In this document: piece after piece, positions 29,801-42,828 of the stretch
Numbering within the stretch: the stretch's first letter is position 1
Layout of the letters: each line of letters starts with the position of its first letter
Source: Trematomus loennbergii
Taxonomy: Eukaryota; Chordata; Actinopteri; Perciformes; Nototheniidae
Assembly (NCBI GenBank): GCA_012861695.1
Contig: JAAOOA010000056.1
Span: forward strand, 7,973,207 to 8,037,206
DNA length: 64,000 bases
Reading direction: 5' to 3'
Notes under the pieces: generated by a model
Database searches by the model: none
Seen by the model: only the letters and a program-made list of their open reading frames with translations
What the model was told of the DNA's origin: nothing
Position numbers and translations under genes: made by a program

Positions 29801-31828
29801 CTTGCTATGTGTTTATATAATAATAAAGTTACCAGCTGCAGTATGATGCTTATGTGTATTTACGCAGACTATCTCCATGAAATGTGTCTCTGCAGCAGGG
29901 TTTGGTGCACTGTGTGAAGAAAACTATGAGGCTGTGCTCTCCCAGTGAAATATAGCTCAATCAATAGACACTCAGCAATCAATTTTTACTTGTCAGTTTT
30001 GATATATCCGATCATAGCTTTGGGTTGTTTTGCGATGTCTAATGTTCTGTGAAGATGGGCCTTTCATATTCTTTATCGTTTCTGCCTTTTTTTCTGCCCC
30101 CATCGACAAAAAAATTCGTTCACACTTTTGTGAAATAAAACCTCAGAGGAAGGGAAAGGGGTGGGGGGAAATGAGAGGGAAAGGGAGGGGGAAACAATGA
30201 AATTTAACCCGTTTAAAACTGTATCATTTTCGGACCATACCTCAGGGCGCCGGGTGTTTATCGGCGGGACTGGAGAAGCAGAGATCACCGGACTGGTAAT
30301 TGTTTCCTCTAAATCTGCTGAGCTCTGAGGAACACCAAGTGCAGTTTTTCATCAGACAGAGAATGAGAGGGTAAAAGGACAATACTAAGAAAAGCAAAAT
30401 GCTTTAGCCCATCATGTTGGTTTTTATCACTTCATCTAACAAGTGAGTAAGGCCACTAGCCCTGCACACAACATAATTATAAACACAGCTTTTGCCACTG
30501 CTGTGTTTTCTTCTGCTGCTGCTCAGCAACATTTTCTTTAAATAAAGGGAAAGAAATACACAATAAATTGCGTGTGCACCTTCAATTTGATAGAGGAGGA
30601 TTGAGGCATTTTGAAAAGCACCTAGGCACTAACTTGATTTGACATTTTCCTATTGAGTCAAAGCTCAGCAATAGGCCTGATATCTTATTTAAGCTGTAAA
30701 GTGATGTGCTCTCCACGCAGCCACATAAAGACATCAGAAAGGCAAAGTACTGCCACTCTATTTTTTTTTCACCCCCCTACTTTATTTTCATTATACTCGC
30801 GATTATGTTAGAGGTTCTTTCGATTGTATGCGTGCATTTGACTTTGAAAGTCTCAGATTTAGTGCTGTGGTATTGGCTCATTTTTCATATCCATTGTTGG
30901 CTTGTCAGGGTGTCATAGCTGTTCCACAAAGCTGTTAGATCACTCCAAATGTATAAATCATCCGGGATCTGACACACTCATTTAATTTGGGGGGCCCTGG
31001 TGCAGCAGCGGGCCTATTAATGAAAAATCCCTGCCCTGGTTGCTGAGTGGGAACATTCAGGCCTTTTTGATTTTATTTTTTATTAACATGGATATTCTGT
31101 ATGATTTCCCTCAGTAACCTGGCTGCCAAGCTGGCACTTTGTCATTTATCATCATATGTTATGTTTGTCAATCTGTTGAATTTTAAGTCACAAGTCCTTA
31201 GGAAAATCACTTTGCATATTAAGGGAAAAAAGGACGGGGAAATCTAAAGGGCGCTAGGTGGGCCAAATCCCTCGCATTCCTCGGTGCAGCGGTGGTTCCA
31301 ACCCCGGAGCCTGTGTTATTGTTTTCCATCTGTGAAATAAAGTAACAGGTACTTAATGTACCAAAAACAATTTGTACAGCAGTTCTTTTTCCCCATTGAA
31401 GGCGTGCATGGCTCGCTGAGGGCTCCCCTTATCTCAGCGAGGCTAATCCATTTTCACACTGCGCTCTGGCGCTCTCATTTTACAGCTGAGGAGCTCTCCG
31501 GCTCCACGCTGGGCCTGAAATGGACCCTAGTCACTGTGGCCCCTTGGAGTTTGCGTAGGTAAGTGTGCAGAACAAATGCTGAAAAGTCTTTAAAAAGTTA
31601 AAGGGACTAGTTTGGCTTTTCACTCTCCCTCTCTTTCTCTTTCCCCCCCCTTTCTCTCTTTCGCACTACCACCTGATAACCTCCATTTTTCCTGCATTTC
31701 ACAGTGTGAGCTGCTGTGCTTGAGCGCTGTCACGGGAGAGTGTTTGTAATTTGAGGAGCATAAAGAAAGTTTATATATCTTGTACTGGAGTACACTAATT
31801 TACAGTTTTATTATTTGTTATGTACTTT
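26845..31828. other. Unique-looking non-coding DNA
   Basis: No gene recognised. 29186-29206 holds a lone TTAACCCTTGTGTT end resembling the MITE at 16706, without a partner. 29470-29540 (TTTTCATGAAACTTGGTGGA region) resembles a phrase common in fish repeats but cannot be bounded. 28130-28420 and 31140-31560 have the mixed texture of possible regulatory DNA. 30120-30200 is a purine-rich tract. Confidence 0.4.
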
Positions 31829-32324
31829 TTGAAGGGGCCCTATCATACTTTTTAGGTTTTTCCCTTTTCTGTAGTGTGTTATATAAGTTGATGTAAATGG
31901 TCTGCAAAGGCTATAATCTCAAATGTCAAGCCACAGGGAGTTTCTCTCCCACAACCTCCACCCCCATCCCCCTGCCTGAAATGCATCCATTGGTCTCCTT
32001 TGTTTATGTATGTAACATAGTGACATCACAATGTAACACTCGCATTTATATGGGTTAGCGCTCCAACACATTGTACGTGATGTGTTGGTAGGCTAGCAAA
32101 CCGGGAAATTCCAACCGAGCGGTTGACCAATCAAAACAAAGCTGGCCAGCTAACCAATCAGAGCAGACTGGGCTCTGGTTTCAGACAGAGGGTGAAAAGA
32201 TGCTGCGTATGAGAAAAATAAAGATTTTTTTTTTTTTTTGATCATAAGAGCATCTAAACATGTCACAGTAGATGCACTAAATCCAAATATGAACCTGAAA
32301 ATGAGCATAATAGGGCGCCTTTAA
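31829..32324 (+). mobile_element. TTAA-type (piggyBac-like) MITE, family copy 2, near full length
   Basis: The left end is TTGAAGGGGCCCTATCATAC and the right end, read inward, is TTAAAGGCGCCCTATTATGC, an inverted repeat of about 20 bp with four mismatches. The right edge has TTAA; the left edge is TTGA, presumably a mutated TTAA. The body shares, in order, the GTGTTATATA, AAATGGTCTGCAAA, GGGAGTTTCTCTCCC, CTTTGTTTATGTA, ATAGTGACATCACAATGTA and GACCAATCA blocks with the copy at 54458 (inverse orientation). No coding capacity. This type, with CCCTATTATGC ends, is widespread in percomorph fish. Confidence 0.85.
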
Positions 32325-33895
32325 GTGTATGTCACAGCATAAACTGATAAAGATTTACTTGCAGTAAAAAAATAATGTATCAACACTTAATGTGTTAACT
32401 ACAATGTGAGTTATATAAAGTGGGATTGATTTCTGGTTTAAAATAATGAACATTATGTATAATGATATGAGATAAATTACTCCTGAAATGATTAGGATAT
32501 AATATCCTTGTTGGATCTTACATGCTTCCTGTTTAAAGTGACCATAACCAACATGAAACAAACTGATTTTTGTGCATCAGAATGTATCACACCAGACTGT
32601 GGCTTGATGGAAAGCTGGCAGGTCTGTTGCTTGATAATGATATTAGGGTCCCACAGCTTCCACATGAATTACTGTCTAATGGGGCCCCTTCTGGTGGTCT
32701 GGTATTATGGGTGCTTGATTCAACTGCACGTTGGAAGCCTTTCTGGGGCGTCTTTGTTTGAGACAGACAGCCATGACTTTCTGGGTTCATTCTGTTGCAA
32801 ACGTCTACAGAGAAACAAGTCCAGGAGAATAAATATTTATAACACCAATGGGCAAACCAAAAATGGACTTCCCTAAACAATTTTTGAAAACCAATTGGTG
32901 TATTCTTTGGTGGATTCTGACAACATTCCCAATACCTGCTCACATATCACTGAACAACTGTTTTGATTAATTGCGAGTCGTGCTCCTAACCCTGCGCTAT
33001 CCCATCATGCCAAGTCATTTAAGGCATCTGTGGCCTCTCCGCCCCATCAGCCCCCCGCGCGGCCACAACAGCGCATGCCCACTTGGCCGGGCCGGTCGGG
33101 AGGGCAGACGGGCCAGGACTCCCAGGACTCCCAGGACTCCCAAGCATCCGAGCAGCTGGAAGTCCCATTTTACCATCCTGCTTCTCAGCAAAACAATCAA
33201 AACACCAAAAATCTATAATAAATCAGTCTCAGGCTCTATCTGGGAACAAGAGAAAAAAAGTGGGCTCAGTCAAAAATTGCTGTTTGAAAACTGAAAACAA
33301 TGATTTTTCTTTAACAGTTTGAAGGAAGCAGATTAGAGAAAAAAGGTTTGAGGATAGTTCTAATCCACTTACCAGCTTTAAATAATTTTGGGTGAAATGA
33401 ACAAGTTAAACCTATGGTTATTCTACTACAGTATATATAATCCTTCAAGGAGAGACACTACATGCAATATATTTAAACCTCCCTTAGTTGGTTTCATTTA
33501 TTGTGAATCCAGATTAAACATTCTTATTTTATTTGACATATTAGTGTCAAGGGAACTTTTGGTATGTCTTTGTTTTCATGTTATGAAAATAGTCATAACA
33601 TTGTATATATTTCAGCAGGTTATATATGGTATAAATCAGATTATGAATGACGATCAAACCCCTCTGTTATAAACCTAGAAAATATATAAAATAATACAAA
33701 TCTAAAGTTTGGTGAACGTAGGTGCTACGAAATTGTAGATTTCTGTCTGAGAGTACAAGAAAAAACTCGCTTTGAGAAAACAGCCTTTAAAGTATGCATG
33801 TTGAATTCCATACATTTCGGGAAAAACTAGCTGAACAGGGTCAACAAATATTTAACTCATAGATATCACAAATGCAAACTTTTCATTACTTTTTT
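32325..33895. other. Unique-looking non-coding DNA
   Basis: No gene recognised. The 122-codon plus-strand frame at 32508-32876 and its antisense partner share no domain with any family I know. 33030-33110 is GC-rich with CpGs. 33113-33142 is a short tandem repeat. The remainder is AT-rich. Confidence 0.4.
33113..33142 (+). repeat. 9-bp tandem repeat
   Basis: Three exact copies of CCAGGACTC plus a partial fourth, read directly. They follow a GC-rich stretch. Confidence 0.9.
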
Positions 33896-34090
33896 CAGAT
33901 TTTCTGAAATGTTATGGTTAAATCTGCATATGAGATATATAAAATAGTCAAAGACCTAAAACAAACACCTAAGTCTGTATATTTAATGTTTAAAGACATG
34001 TTATAGAAGCAAAAAAGCCCCAAATCTCAAAATTGCCCAGTCCTTGAACAAAACATGTTTTGGTCCATAGTATGTCTCCTTAAAAAATAA
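33896..34090 (+). repeat. Unnamed dispersed repeat, copy 2
   Basis: Diverged homologue of 1169-1345 in the same orientation. It has the TTAAATCTGCATATGAGAT segment and the AAAGACATGTTATAGAAGC block followed by CCCCAAATCTC and AAATTG. The downstream part (after about 34030) is not clearly shared. Boundaries are approximate. Confidence 0.5.
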
Positions 34091-35284
34091 AGATTTTATT
34101 TGAATCTCATTGAAACAGCAAGAATAGTACCTCTTAATAACTGCAGCCTATCATGCCTCATGCTTTGTAATTCATATTAAGGTCTATCTGAGGTAATGTG
34201 ATTACCTCCGGATTGTCCATTTGCAATTGTGCATAAGTGAATGCACAAGTCTGCTGATGTGATTCACAGTTCAAACTTACTTAGCCTCATTGAGTTAACC
34301 CCTCTAACCTAAACAACTGTAATGGAGAGCATGAAAAATCCCCCTCTCTTTCCGTCCCTCTCTTCTCGCACCCCCCAAGCACACACACACAAACACACAC
34401 ACACATATACTCTTTGGTCTGACCACCCCAAAGCTAATGCAGTTGACTCAGAAGGTCATCTGCAGTTCACCGTGAGGTTAGAGATAAAGAAACACGTATT
34501 CTGTTTTGGTGTTTGCGCTCGTCTTCTGGGATGTAAAGGAAAACACACAAAGGTAGGGAAGGGGTAAGACATTTTTTAAAGATTTAAGTGGTAATTTGTC
34601 CAATTTTCACGGTGTAGGGATTCTTTTTTTTACGAATTATCTTTAATTCGTGATGTATGACTCCTGTAAGCAAAATCAGATTTTCCTAAAAAAGACCACA
34701 GTGAATTCTATTTTGGTGGGCTCCAACTGTTTACATTAAGATGAGCTGGATTCTTTCTCTTTTTACTTGCTTTAAGTGATTTGAAGTCCGCTCTCTCATC
34801 CATGTAAGTGATTCTGAGCGAGGCCAAGCTACGCTGCCTCTGAATGGGCCTCGGATCTGCCGGAGGAAGAGATTCATAATCACAGGCGAGATGACAGGTG
34901 GATCACATTTCTAAACTTTTTGTGTGAGCGCCGACAGGCTATCAGTCAGCGGGCAAAGATGGTGTTTTCTTAACCCCGGAGTTGCATTAAGTTGACATCC
35001 TGCTGTAGCGGAACTAGGTGACATATTGATGTGGAGGAAATATAACAGGCGGGAAGCTTTAAGACTTAAGGGCTTGGGAGGGAAGAAAAAAAAAATTACA
35101 AGCGAAAGGGGTTTTATGGGGAACAGTCAAACAGAGCGTTGATGTTTATGGTGTGTCCGTGGATATGCACGCTTCGGCTCTGGAGGAACAATGCTGAAGA
35201 AGTTTGTTGAATAAAAGACAAAAGATAAAAAGAAGAAGACAAGTTAAATCAATGATGCCAAAGCTACAAATTATATAAAAAAAG
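34091..35284. other. Unique-looking non-coding DNA
   Basis: No gene recognised. A short CA-rich run lies at 34378-34404. 34790-35010 has mixed composition with CpGs and could be regulatory, untested. Confidence 0.4.
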
Positions 35285-35697
35285 TAGGGCTGTTAATGTG
35301 TTAATGCTTGCAATTAATAAAGCAACGCTAATTAATGACATTACTAAGTTTGACCCCAACTTCCTCCCGTAGTACCAGTGTGGATGTTTAACATGAATTG
35401 CATGGCAGTGAAAAGGCAAAGAAAGCAGAGGAATTGGCACAAGCTACATGTATAGCACTGACTGGAGACCACTGAACCATAACCAACAATACCACCGACA
35501 TATGCCCTGTGTAGCACACATTATACAGAGGTTGATCGCAGCAGCTTATCGTGAATGTGGCTTTGTCAATGCTTTAGCTAAGTGTCGTAAAATGGTTGGA
35601 TTTCATACCAATAATTCAGAAATCATCAAAACTAAGCTGAGATGTTATAATAAAGCTAAACACCATCTTTCTCATAAGCAAACACATACTTTTTATT
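35285..35697 (+). mobile_element. Eroded hAT transposon remnant
   Basis: It starts at TAGGGCTGTTAATGTG, a typical hAT-like TAGGG terminus, and continues into fragments of a BED/hAT transposase on the plus strand. No right terminus or target duplication was found, so the right edge is set at the end of the last coding fragment. Confidence 0.65.
35407..35697 (+). pseudogene. hAT (ZBED-type) transposase fragment
   Basis: A first frame reads EKAKKAEELAQATCIALTGDH and then hits TGA at 35473-35475, where the family has tryptophan (TGDHW). The second part, in another frame, reads MPCVAHIIQRL, then GFVNALAKCRKMVGF. ZBED-like hAT transposases carry 'TxDxWTS' followed about 60 residues later by 'CxAHxLxL' and an 'ALAKCRKIVGHF' stretch. 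Here only a few residues separate the two, so the intervening segment is deleted as well as frameshifted. The early region and the catalytic RNase H-like motifs beyond it are absent. A dead fossil. Confidence 0.7.
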
Positions 35698-38613
35698 GAT
35701 TAATACAACACCAAATGGACACCCAACAACAATTTTTCAATTAAGGACTTGAATGGTGATCGCCCCCCGTTTAAGCCTATATTGGTGAGGCGGACTAAAA
35801 ACCCATGCATCAAATCAAAGTGCTGAGTGTAAGCATAAGCATGAAGACAAACTGCTCTCATGTTTCTAAGTACAGAAGTCTACGTTCAGTTACTTTGTCA
35901 CAAATCACTGCAAGGCTTCCCTCCCAATCCATCATTTCGGGATTACCGGGAGTTTGCGTGGCGCTGCCATCGGCCCACAAGCCTGTCACCTGCTCAGTGG
36001 GGGTAATAATTGCTATGAAATAGCGTTATGGACAGCTGAAAGGTAAGTGCTCTGATTGACTCTGAGGATTCCTGTTTTACACTTTGTCAGGGTTCTCGAT
36101 TCTCCTTAACTCCTAGCCCTTTTCTCTTCTTTCCCTCCCTACCGCCAACTCTGTTTTTTTCTTTTTAGTGCTATGGATTTGTTGTCATGGAAGCCTGACA
36201 ATCTTGCTGACACATCTGTCAGAAAATGATTTTTTTTTTTCAACGGGCCCCTTGATTGACTCCATTTGTGGGGTGTAACTCTATCAGAAAACGCCAGTCT
36301 CCTGCTCACTCAGTCATCCCTTCTCCGACTGCTGGAGTGGAGAATCAAACAGAGATATAGAGATGGTAAAGGAGGTGTGATAGAGTAAAGAAAGCAAAAC
36401 CCTCATTAAACTATCAGGTATATGTTATATTTTGACCCTTGCCATGTTTCCGTTTTGTAATTTATGTCAATCCCGGAGTATTTTTTCTGCACTGGCAGAT
36501 TGAAGATGGGAAGCCATGGCAGGGAGTGAGTGGTCACGCTGCATGGCGACGCACTGCACGCCTGTATGGAACAAACAGGCGTAGAAATCTGTTCAAGACT
36601 GGGATGTGTGCATAGCAAATCACACACTACACGACATGCATGTGACAGTGAACAAGAGGAATTTGTTGCGCTTGAGACGAAGATGGGAGGGAGATGGGAG
36701 GAGGAGGAAAGAGGATGACTTGCATGTGGTCAAATCTGAGATGTGATATCTTCACTTCCTTTCTAATACTGATGTATTTTGTGAAAAACTGGAAAGACAT
36801 ATTGTATCAATAAAAAAAATATAACAATGGAAAAATCTACATATTCCTTAAAAGATGATCAAGGTGAACTCAAAGTTGAAACAATACCATTCCTCCCAGT
36901 TGTTTTGTCCTGCAAATAATAAATTACAATGATAAATAAATAAAAATAAATAATGTCTGGAACCAGCAATTGATGCCTGGGAATATGACCAATGGGAAAG
37001 AAGTCAACAATGTACATTTGGGAATATTATTATGTTTTAATTTGTTAACGTTTAATATACACTTGACATTTTATAAATATTGGGTAAAACAATTCTGTTG
37101 TCATTCCGTTGTGTATTCATTGGAAAAACACAACATTTACTTTTAGATGTTCTTTTTATTTATTTAAATGTTTCTGAACACGTGCAGTAATTAATCAATG
37201 TGTGACCGTCAAGTTTGGTTTTGGATATTTTTGGATATTTTTTGTTTGTCTTCTAAGTACTTGGTTTTTGTTGTGCCATATAACTGTCAAAACAGGCGTG
37301 ATGCAAAGTATTCGTAATGCTTTTTGTAATGATATGGCTACCAATAAACCAGATGTAAAAAAAATATGGACATAGGCCCAACAGCCACATTTTGACTTTA
37401 TTGAACTGCATTGTGGGAGGTAAAAAAAAGAAAAGAAACACCATGCCTCTCCATTGGATCACGCAGTAGTTATTTGTGCCCTAATGCAGCAGTTGGTATT
37501 AGTCTCTCAAAAGGCAGGAGCAGTGTCTGTGATCCTCGGAGCCTCACATATTATTTTCTATGGCTTATCAGTCGGAGAGCCGGAGGAGCTGTCCGGTCTC
37601 ATTCTCTCGTTGGAGAGCACATGTCAAGACCTATTTGCCACTGGTTACTTTGAGAGTGACATCAGTGATGACCCCTTGACCCCTTGCTGACGGAGAAATG
37701 CTTCTGCAATAGTTTTCCATTACAGAGGCGAGAGAGCGAGGACACCAGACGGATATGTTGAAATGGGAAAATAGGAAAACTGGAAAAGGCATTTAGACCT
37801 GTATTTGACCTATCATGTTTCACAGGGCTTTTATGAAATGAGTATTTGACCCATAAACACAGCCTTTGTAATCTCCCCTCTATATTGTCCGTGACCGTCC
37901 ACCAAAGGCTATTACAGAAGATAGAGTCATTACACCAACATGCAATTCTTCAATTCATTTCACCTGGTTTTGTCCTCCTTTTCTGTCTTGATGACGTGTC
38001 CCTGCTTGTCAGTCTGGCTATGTGTGAAACAGCCCGAATGTATCTGTAGAGTGTCGAATTAGGGGACAATTGTTGGACTCAGCTTTCGACATGAGCCTCT
38101 CAACAGGTTGGATCGCAGCGCTTCATATAGATCTGAGCTGAGCTAAGATGACACCAATGTTTGTTCATCCAAGAGCTCTCTGCGTGAGATTGAAGTTCTT
38201 CAATACATATATAATATGAGGATACCAGCTCACTCTCAAATATCATCATTTGGAAAAGATGTGCTCTGGTTTTTCCCCAAAAATGTATCAGCAAGTGATT
38301 TTTCAGTATGTTGTACTGTTCTAACTAAATAAGGACAGACTAGAAGCAGGTATTGTGAAATCAAACTGGCATCCTGGATGCTAAACGTATTTGTCATGTT
38401 CAGTTAATTCATATCCACACAAATGTTCACTTCCAATTCATCAAAAGAAATGCTTTACTACATTTTATTATTACATTCACCAAGCAGTTTTTTAGTACTG
38501 TAATGGGATAAATGCTTGGCCCGGTCCTAAAGTAAAAAAAAAAGCACCTACTGAAGCAGCAACCCTTCAGCAAAATGCAGTAATTAACACGTTATATCTA
38601 GTCATCATCATTA
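35698..38613. other. Unique-looking non-coding DNA
   Basis: No gene or bounded repeat found. 36780-37250 is very AT-rich. 37220-37245 has a short tandem (TTTTTGGATA twice). Open frames are at most about 80 codons and have no domains. Confidence 0.45.
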
Positions 38614-38623
38614 TATTACCAGT

Positions 38624-41310
38624 TGTCCTCTTTTGAATGCCTTGCATTTAAATGTAAACCCCCCTTCCCCCTGACAATACTTCTGATCTACCGGCCACCC
38701 AAACGCAATTCAGCTTTCATCCCAGAGATACAAGACCTTCTCACTACACTATGCACAACCTCTGCCAATATTATAATACTTGGAGATATTAATATTCACG
38801 TCGACTCCCCCTCCTGCCACTTTGCCACTGAGTTTCTGCTACTTCTGGACTGCCTCAATTTCACACAGCATGTTGATGTCCCCACACACGCCAAGGGCCA
38901 CACGCTCGACCTGGTCATCACAAACTCCGCCCCCATCAGCAATCTGCTAGTGTATGACCTGGGGGTGTCTGACCACAAGACCATCTCTATGGAGCTGTCT
39001 TTCCAGTCCCCACTCAGCAAGCCCAAACGAACCTGAGGAAATCAACCCGGACACCATGACCCTGGACCTCCAGCATCCTCTTCCGCCAACTTCTCATCAG
39101 GAAATGAGTCAGTGGAATATTACAACCAGTCCCTTAACAGTCTCCTTGATCTGCACGCCCCCCTCAAAACCAGGATGGTCACCTTCTCGCGCTCAGCCCC
39201 TTGGTACACCGGCGAGCTGCGGAGAATGTAGACAGCTGGGCGTGTCCTTGAGCGGCGGCTCAAGGCTTCAGGACTCACTGTTCACCGGTTAGCCTATCGT
39301 GAACACCAGAAGGCCTACGCACAGTCCCTCAGAGATGCACGGTCCCAGTACTACCTCCATCATCAACAACAGCACTGGAAACTCCAAGCAACTCTTCTCC
39401 ACCATAAACCACCTCCTCAAACCCCAAAGTCCTCTACACTCTGACTCCACTGAGAAGCAGTGTAGCAACTTCGCCGCCTTCTTCAAAAACAAAGTTGACA
39501 CCATCCGCTCCCTCCTCTCTAGCCCCTCTGCACCTCCAGTTCCAACTGCTGACCCACAGCCTGGGACAACCCAGCCTCTTCGCTGTTTCACGGACATCTC
39601 TCAGCGAGAGGTTGAGGGCATCGTTAGGAGGATGAAGCCCTCCACCTGTGTCCTGGACCCCCTTCCGTCAGCTCTGGTGAAATATTATATCTGTACCATG
39701 AGCCCCATGATCACTGAGATCGTAAACCTCCCTCTCCAGGCTGACCATGTCCACTCTGCCCTAAAAACCGCTGTCATCAAACCTGTCTCAAAAAACCCTC
39801 CCTTGACCCGGGAGTCCTGGCCAACTACAGACCCATTTCCAACCTCCCATTTCTATCAAAGGTGCTGGAAAAACTAGTTGCTGCTCAGCTCCAGGACCAT
39901 CTAAACTCCAACAACTTATTTGAGAAGTTCCAGTCTGGTTTCTGCTCAGGCCACAGCACAAAAACTGCCCTGGTCAGGGTCACCAACGACCTGCTGATGA
40001 AGGCTGATGCTGGCTCTCCCTCTCTCCTCATCCTCCTCAATCTCACTGCAGCTTTCGACACCGTTGATCACGGCATCCTCCTCCATCTGCACTCCACCAT
40101 CGGACTCTCTGACTCTCCCCTTGACTGGTTCAGATCATACCTCACCGGGAGAACAGAGTGCGTCTCCTTGGGTGAGGCAGAGTCGGGTACCCACGACGTC
40201 ACCTGTGGTGTCCCTCAAGGATCAGTTCTCGGCCCCACCCTTTTAACACTCTACATGCTCCCCCTTGGCTCTATCATCAGCTGACATGGAGTATCATTCC
40301 ATTGTTACGCTGATGACACCCAACTGTACCTCAGGATCAACCCTACCTCCTCTGCAGCCCTGCCTTCACCCACACTCACTGCCTGCCTGAGGAGATACAG
40401 GCGTGGATGAAGCAAAACTTCCTGAAACTCAACAGCTCCAAGACCGAAGCCATTATAGTTTGCACCCCACACCAGGTTCAATCATCCACCATCACCACCA
40501 TCACCTTCTCCGGCCAGGACATTACCCTCTCCTCAATAGTCACCAACCTGGGTGTGAAAATGGATGCCCATCTGACCTTTGAGGCTCACATTAAACAGCT
40601 GTGCAAGAACTCCTTTTATCACCTCAGGAACATCGCCAAACTCCGCCCCACACTCACTCTGACGCCGAAAAGCTAGTCCACGCCTTTGTCTCCTCCAGGC
40701 TAGACTACTGCAATGCACTCCTCATTGGGATCCCTTACAAAAGCATCCAGAAGCTCCAGTACATTGAGAACAGCGCTGCTAGGATCCTGATGAGGGTGCG
40801 CAAATAAGATCACATCACCCCTATCCTTATTCTCTACACTGGCTCCCCGTGGAACTGAGGATCGAATTCAAGGTCTCCGCCCTCACCCACCAGTGTATCC
40901 ATGGAACTGCCCCTCCCTACCTCAAGGAACTCCTCACCCCCCATACCTCCAGCAACTCCAACCTCCTCAGACCCCCCAGGACCAAGCTCCGTACTATGGG
41001 AGACGGGCCTTCTGCTCGGCTGCTCCCAGTCTGTGGAATGCTCTCCTCGACCACATAAGAGCACCACAGACCGTGGAAGCTTTTAAAAAAGGCCTCAAAA
41101 CCCATCTATTCAATATAGCCTTTCCCTAGACCTTTTATTTATTACCACCCTTTTATTTTATTTTATTTTATTGTTTTTTTGTATTAATTTTTATTCATTC
41201 TACCGTGTTGTTTACATTTTTTATACTGTTCCATGCTCACTGCTTGTAGCACTTTGGGATTTGAAGTCAAATATGAAGTGCTTTATAAATTAAACCCATT
41301 ATTAACCCAT
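38624..41310 (+). mobile_element. 5'-truncated L2-clade LINE with target duplication
   Basis: The element is bracketed by a 10-bp direct repeat, tattaccagt (38614-38623 and 41311-41320), as expected for target-primed reverse transcription. It holds the second half of an endonuclease domain, a reverse transcriptase and a conserved C-terminal region. A 3' untranslated region of about 180 bp ends in CTTTGGGATTTGAAGTC, GAAGTGCTTTATAAATTAAA and a short ATTA-rich tail, the hallmark 3' end of fish L2 elements. The 5' part is absent, as usual. Several frameshifts and stops make it inactive. Confidence 0.93.
38671..41129 (+). pseudogene. L2 ORF2 (endonuclease-reverse transcriptase), broken
   Basis: Endonuclease part (38623-39036): YRPP, GDINIHVD, LDLVIT and SDHK motifs of APE-type nucleases at about residues 23, 54, 95 and 116; the N-terminal half is lost. 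After frameshifts, RT fingers lie in 39299-39877 (KPSTCVLDPLPSALVK). RT palm, 39862-40284: motif A reads LLNLTAAFDTVDH, with Asn at the catalytic first Asp (codon 40039-40041); GVPQGSVLGP follows. An in-frame TGA at 40282-40284 precedes CYADD (YADD codons at 40306-40317), likely a CGA-to-TGA CpG change. A frame change near 40389 leads into WMKQNFLKLNSSKTE. The L2-specific C-terminus ([25 protein letters not shown]) ends at 41129. The product would have reverse-transcribed its own RNA; this copy cannot. Confidence 0.93.
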
Positions 41311-41320
41311 TATTACCAGT

Positions 41321-41842
41321 CAGCAAGCACAGACTGCAGAATGCTACTGCTGCCAGTTAAGAAACATGTAGGTATTTTTACTATATTTATTGGACGGTTA
41401 TGGAATCACTGCTACATAACTCTGCAAATAAAGTTAATAGTTTGACAATATTTCTCAAAATGTTTGAAATATTATTTTTGTAGTCTAAATTTAGCAGTTA
41501 AGGGCTCCGTTTCAGAAATAGTGTAATTTACCATCACAGTTAGGGGTTATTTTTGTTTTGCTTTGTGAATGAAGCCTTTTACTATTTCCACAGTAAACCC
41601 GCAGTTGCTGACAATGTACTTTTAGCTAACCCTTTTTTATGTAAAATGATGGCATAAAGCTTTTTTTTCAGGGAAAGAAATGCAAATTCTCCTGACATAT
41701 TTCATATAAATCAATGGAAGGATAATCTGTGTTAATGCTTACTTAATAAAATAGAGTGAGATTGTGCTATATTTTGTCTGATGTGACAAATAAGCCTGTG
41801 TTACCGTAAAGTACAACACTCCCTGCTAGTGTTGACTATATA
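41321..41842. other. AT-rich non-coding DNA
   Basis: Sequence between the L2 insertion and the hAT composite. AT-rich, with no coding potential or repeat that I can support. Confidence 0.5.
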
Positions 41843-42546
41843 CTGTAAAGCAGAAATCCTCAAAGTCCGGACTCCGGATCCGGACCGAACCACAACTGTC
41901 TCTGGACTCTGAGCAAATTATACTTTTCATATGTATTATCTGTATTATCTGTGTTATCTGCGAGACATCGCCACAACGCAACGAGTCAAAATTCTGCTAT
42001 GTCCACTGCAAACAGCGCTCTGCATGTCAGACTGTTCCACTGTCTGTGTGTGTCTGTCAACGCTATGGTCCAATCACATTCAGCATCCCGTCAGCGTTTC
42101 CCCCCCCACCAACAGTCTGCGAATCAGAGGCACAGTAGGGCGGGTCTTCACGGAAAGCGGGTGGGAAAAATGCGTGTGTGTTTAAAAAAAGACAGAGCGA
42201 GAGTTAACAGCTCATCTAGTTGCATCTGTACTGTACTATTAGCCTAGTTTCACCTACCGGGGTGGCATGGGGTGGCAACTACCACCCTAAAAATAGGCCT
42301 TGCCACCCCAGCTGCCACCCCAGTTGGCAGCTTTGTTTTGAAAGAAAAGTTGTGGCTCATCGGGCATTTATGAGAGAAAGTCTCTAATGTCCAAATGCAA
42401 GTGAATGCAGCACAAGATGCACGTTGTAACCCTCCCCCGGCCCTGGCGCGAGCGTGGAAATATGATTGGCGATTTCATTTGAACGGTACGGCGCAAAACG
42501 AGAAGCATTCGGACCCAAGTACTGAAGGAATGAGGTGCGGTCTACA

Positions 42547-42690
42547 ATGACAGAGAAGAGACTGTCAAGTTTGGCTGTACTCAGCATTGAATCAAAACGC
42601 ACTAAAGCTGTTGATCTTAATACGTTTGTGAGGCGTTTTGCTGAAAACATGGTAATCGCCACATTCAGCTGTATAGACATGTCAACTTGA
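42547..42690 (+). pseudogene. hAT transposase C-terminal fragment
   Basis: A 47-codon frame begins MTEKRLSSLAVLSIE and continues with KAVDLNTFVRRFA. The 'xRLSxLAxLSIE' phrase is the end of the hAT C-terminal dimerisation region in TTF/GTF2IRD2-like transposases, where it normally follows 'LRSxM'; the plus-strand bases just upstream indeed give VRST before the Met. Everything upstream of that is lost in this frame. Its position before the core fragment of the same superfamily is anomalous. Confidence 0.65.
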
Positions 42691-42828
42691 TGCTCTGCTC
42701 ACGGATGAGCATACAAAACTGTTAAGATGATGACCTTACGTGTGTAAATATATTGTTTTCTTTGTGGGGGTCTGCCCCCAAAAACAGTTTTAAGTCCTGA
42801 GAAAGTCAAATAAGACGGTGTGTAAAAC

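Noticed and set aside
32508..32943. Overlapping frames of 118 and 122 codons on opposite strands
   Set aside because: No recognisable domain on either strand and no sign of splice structure; treated as chance.
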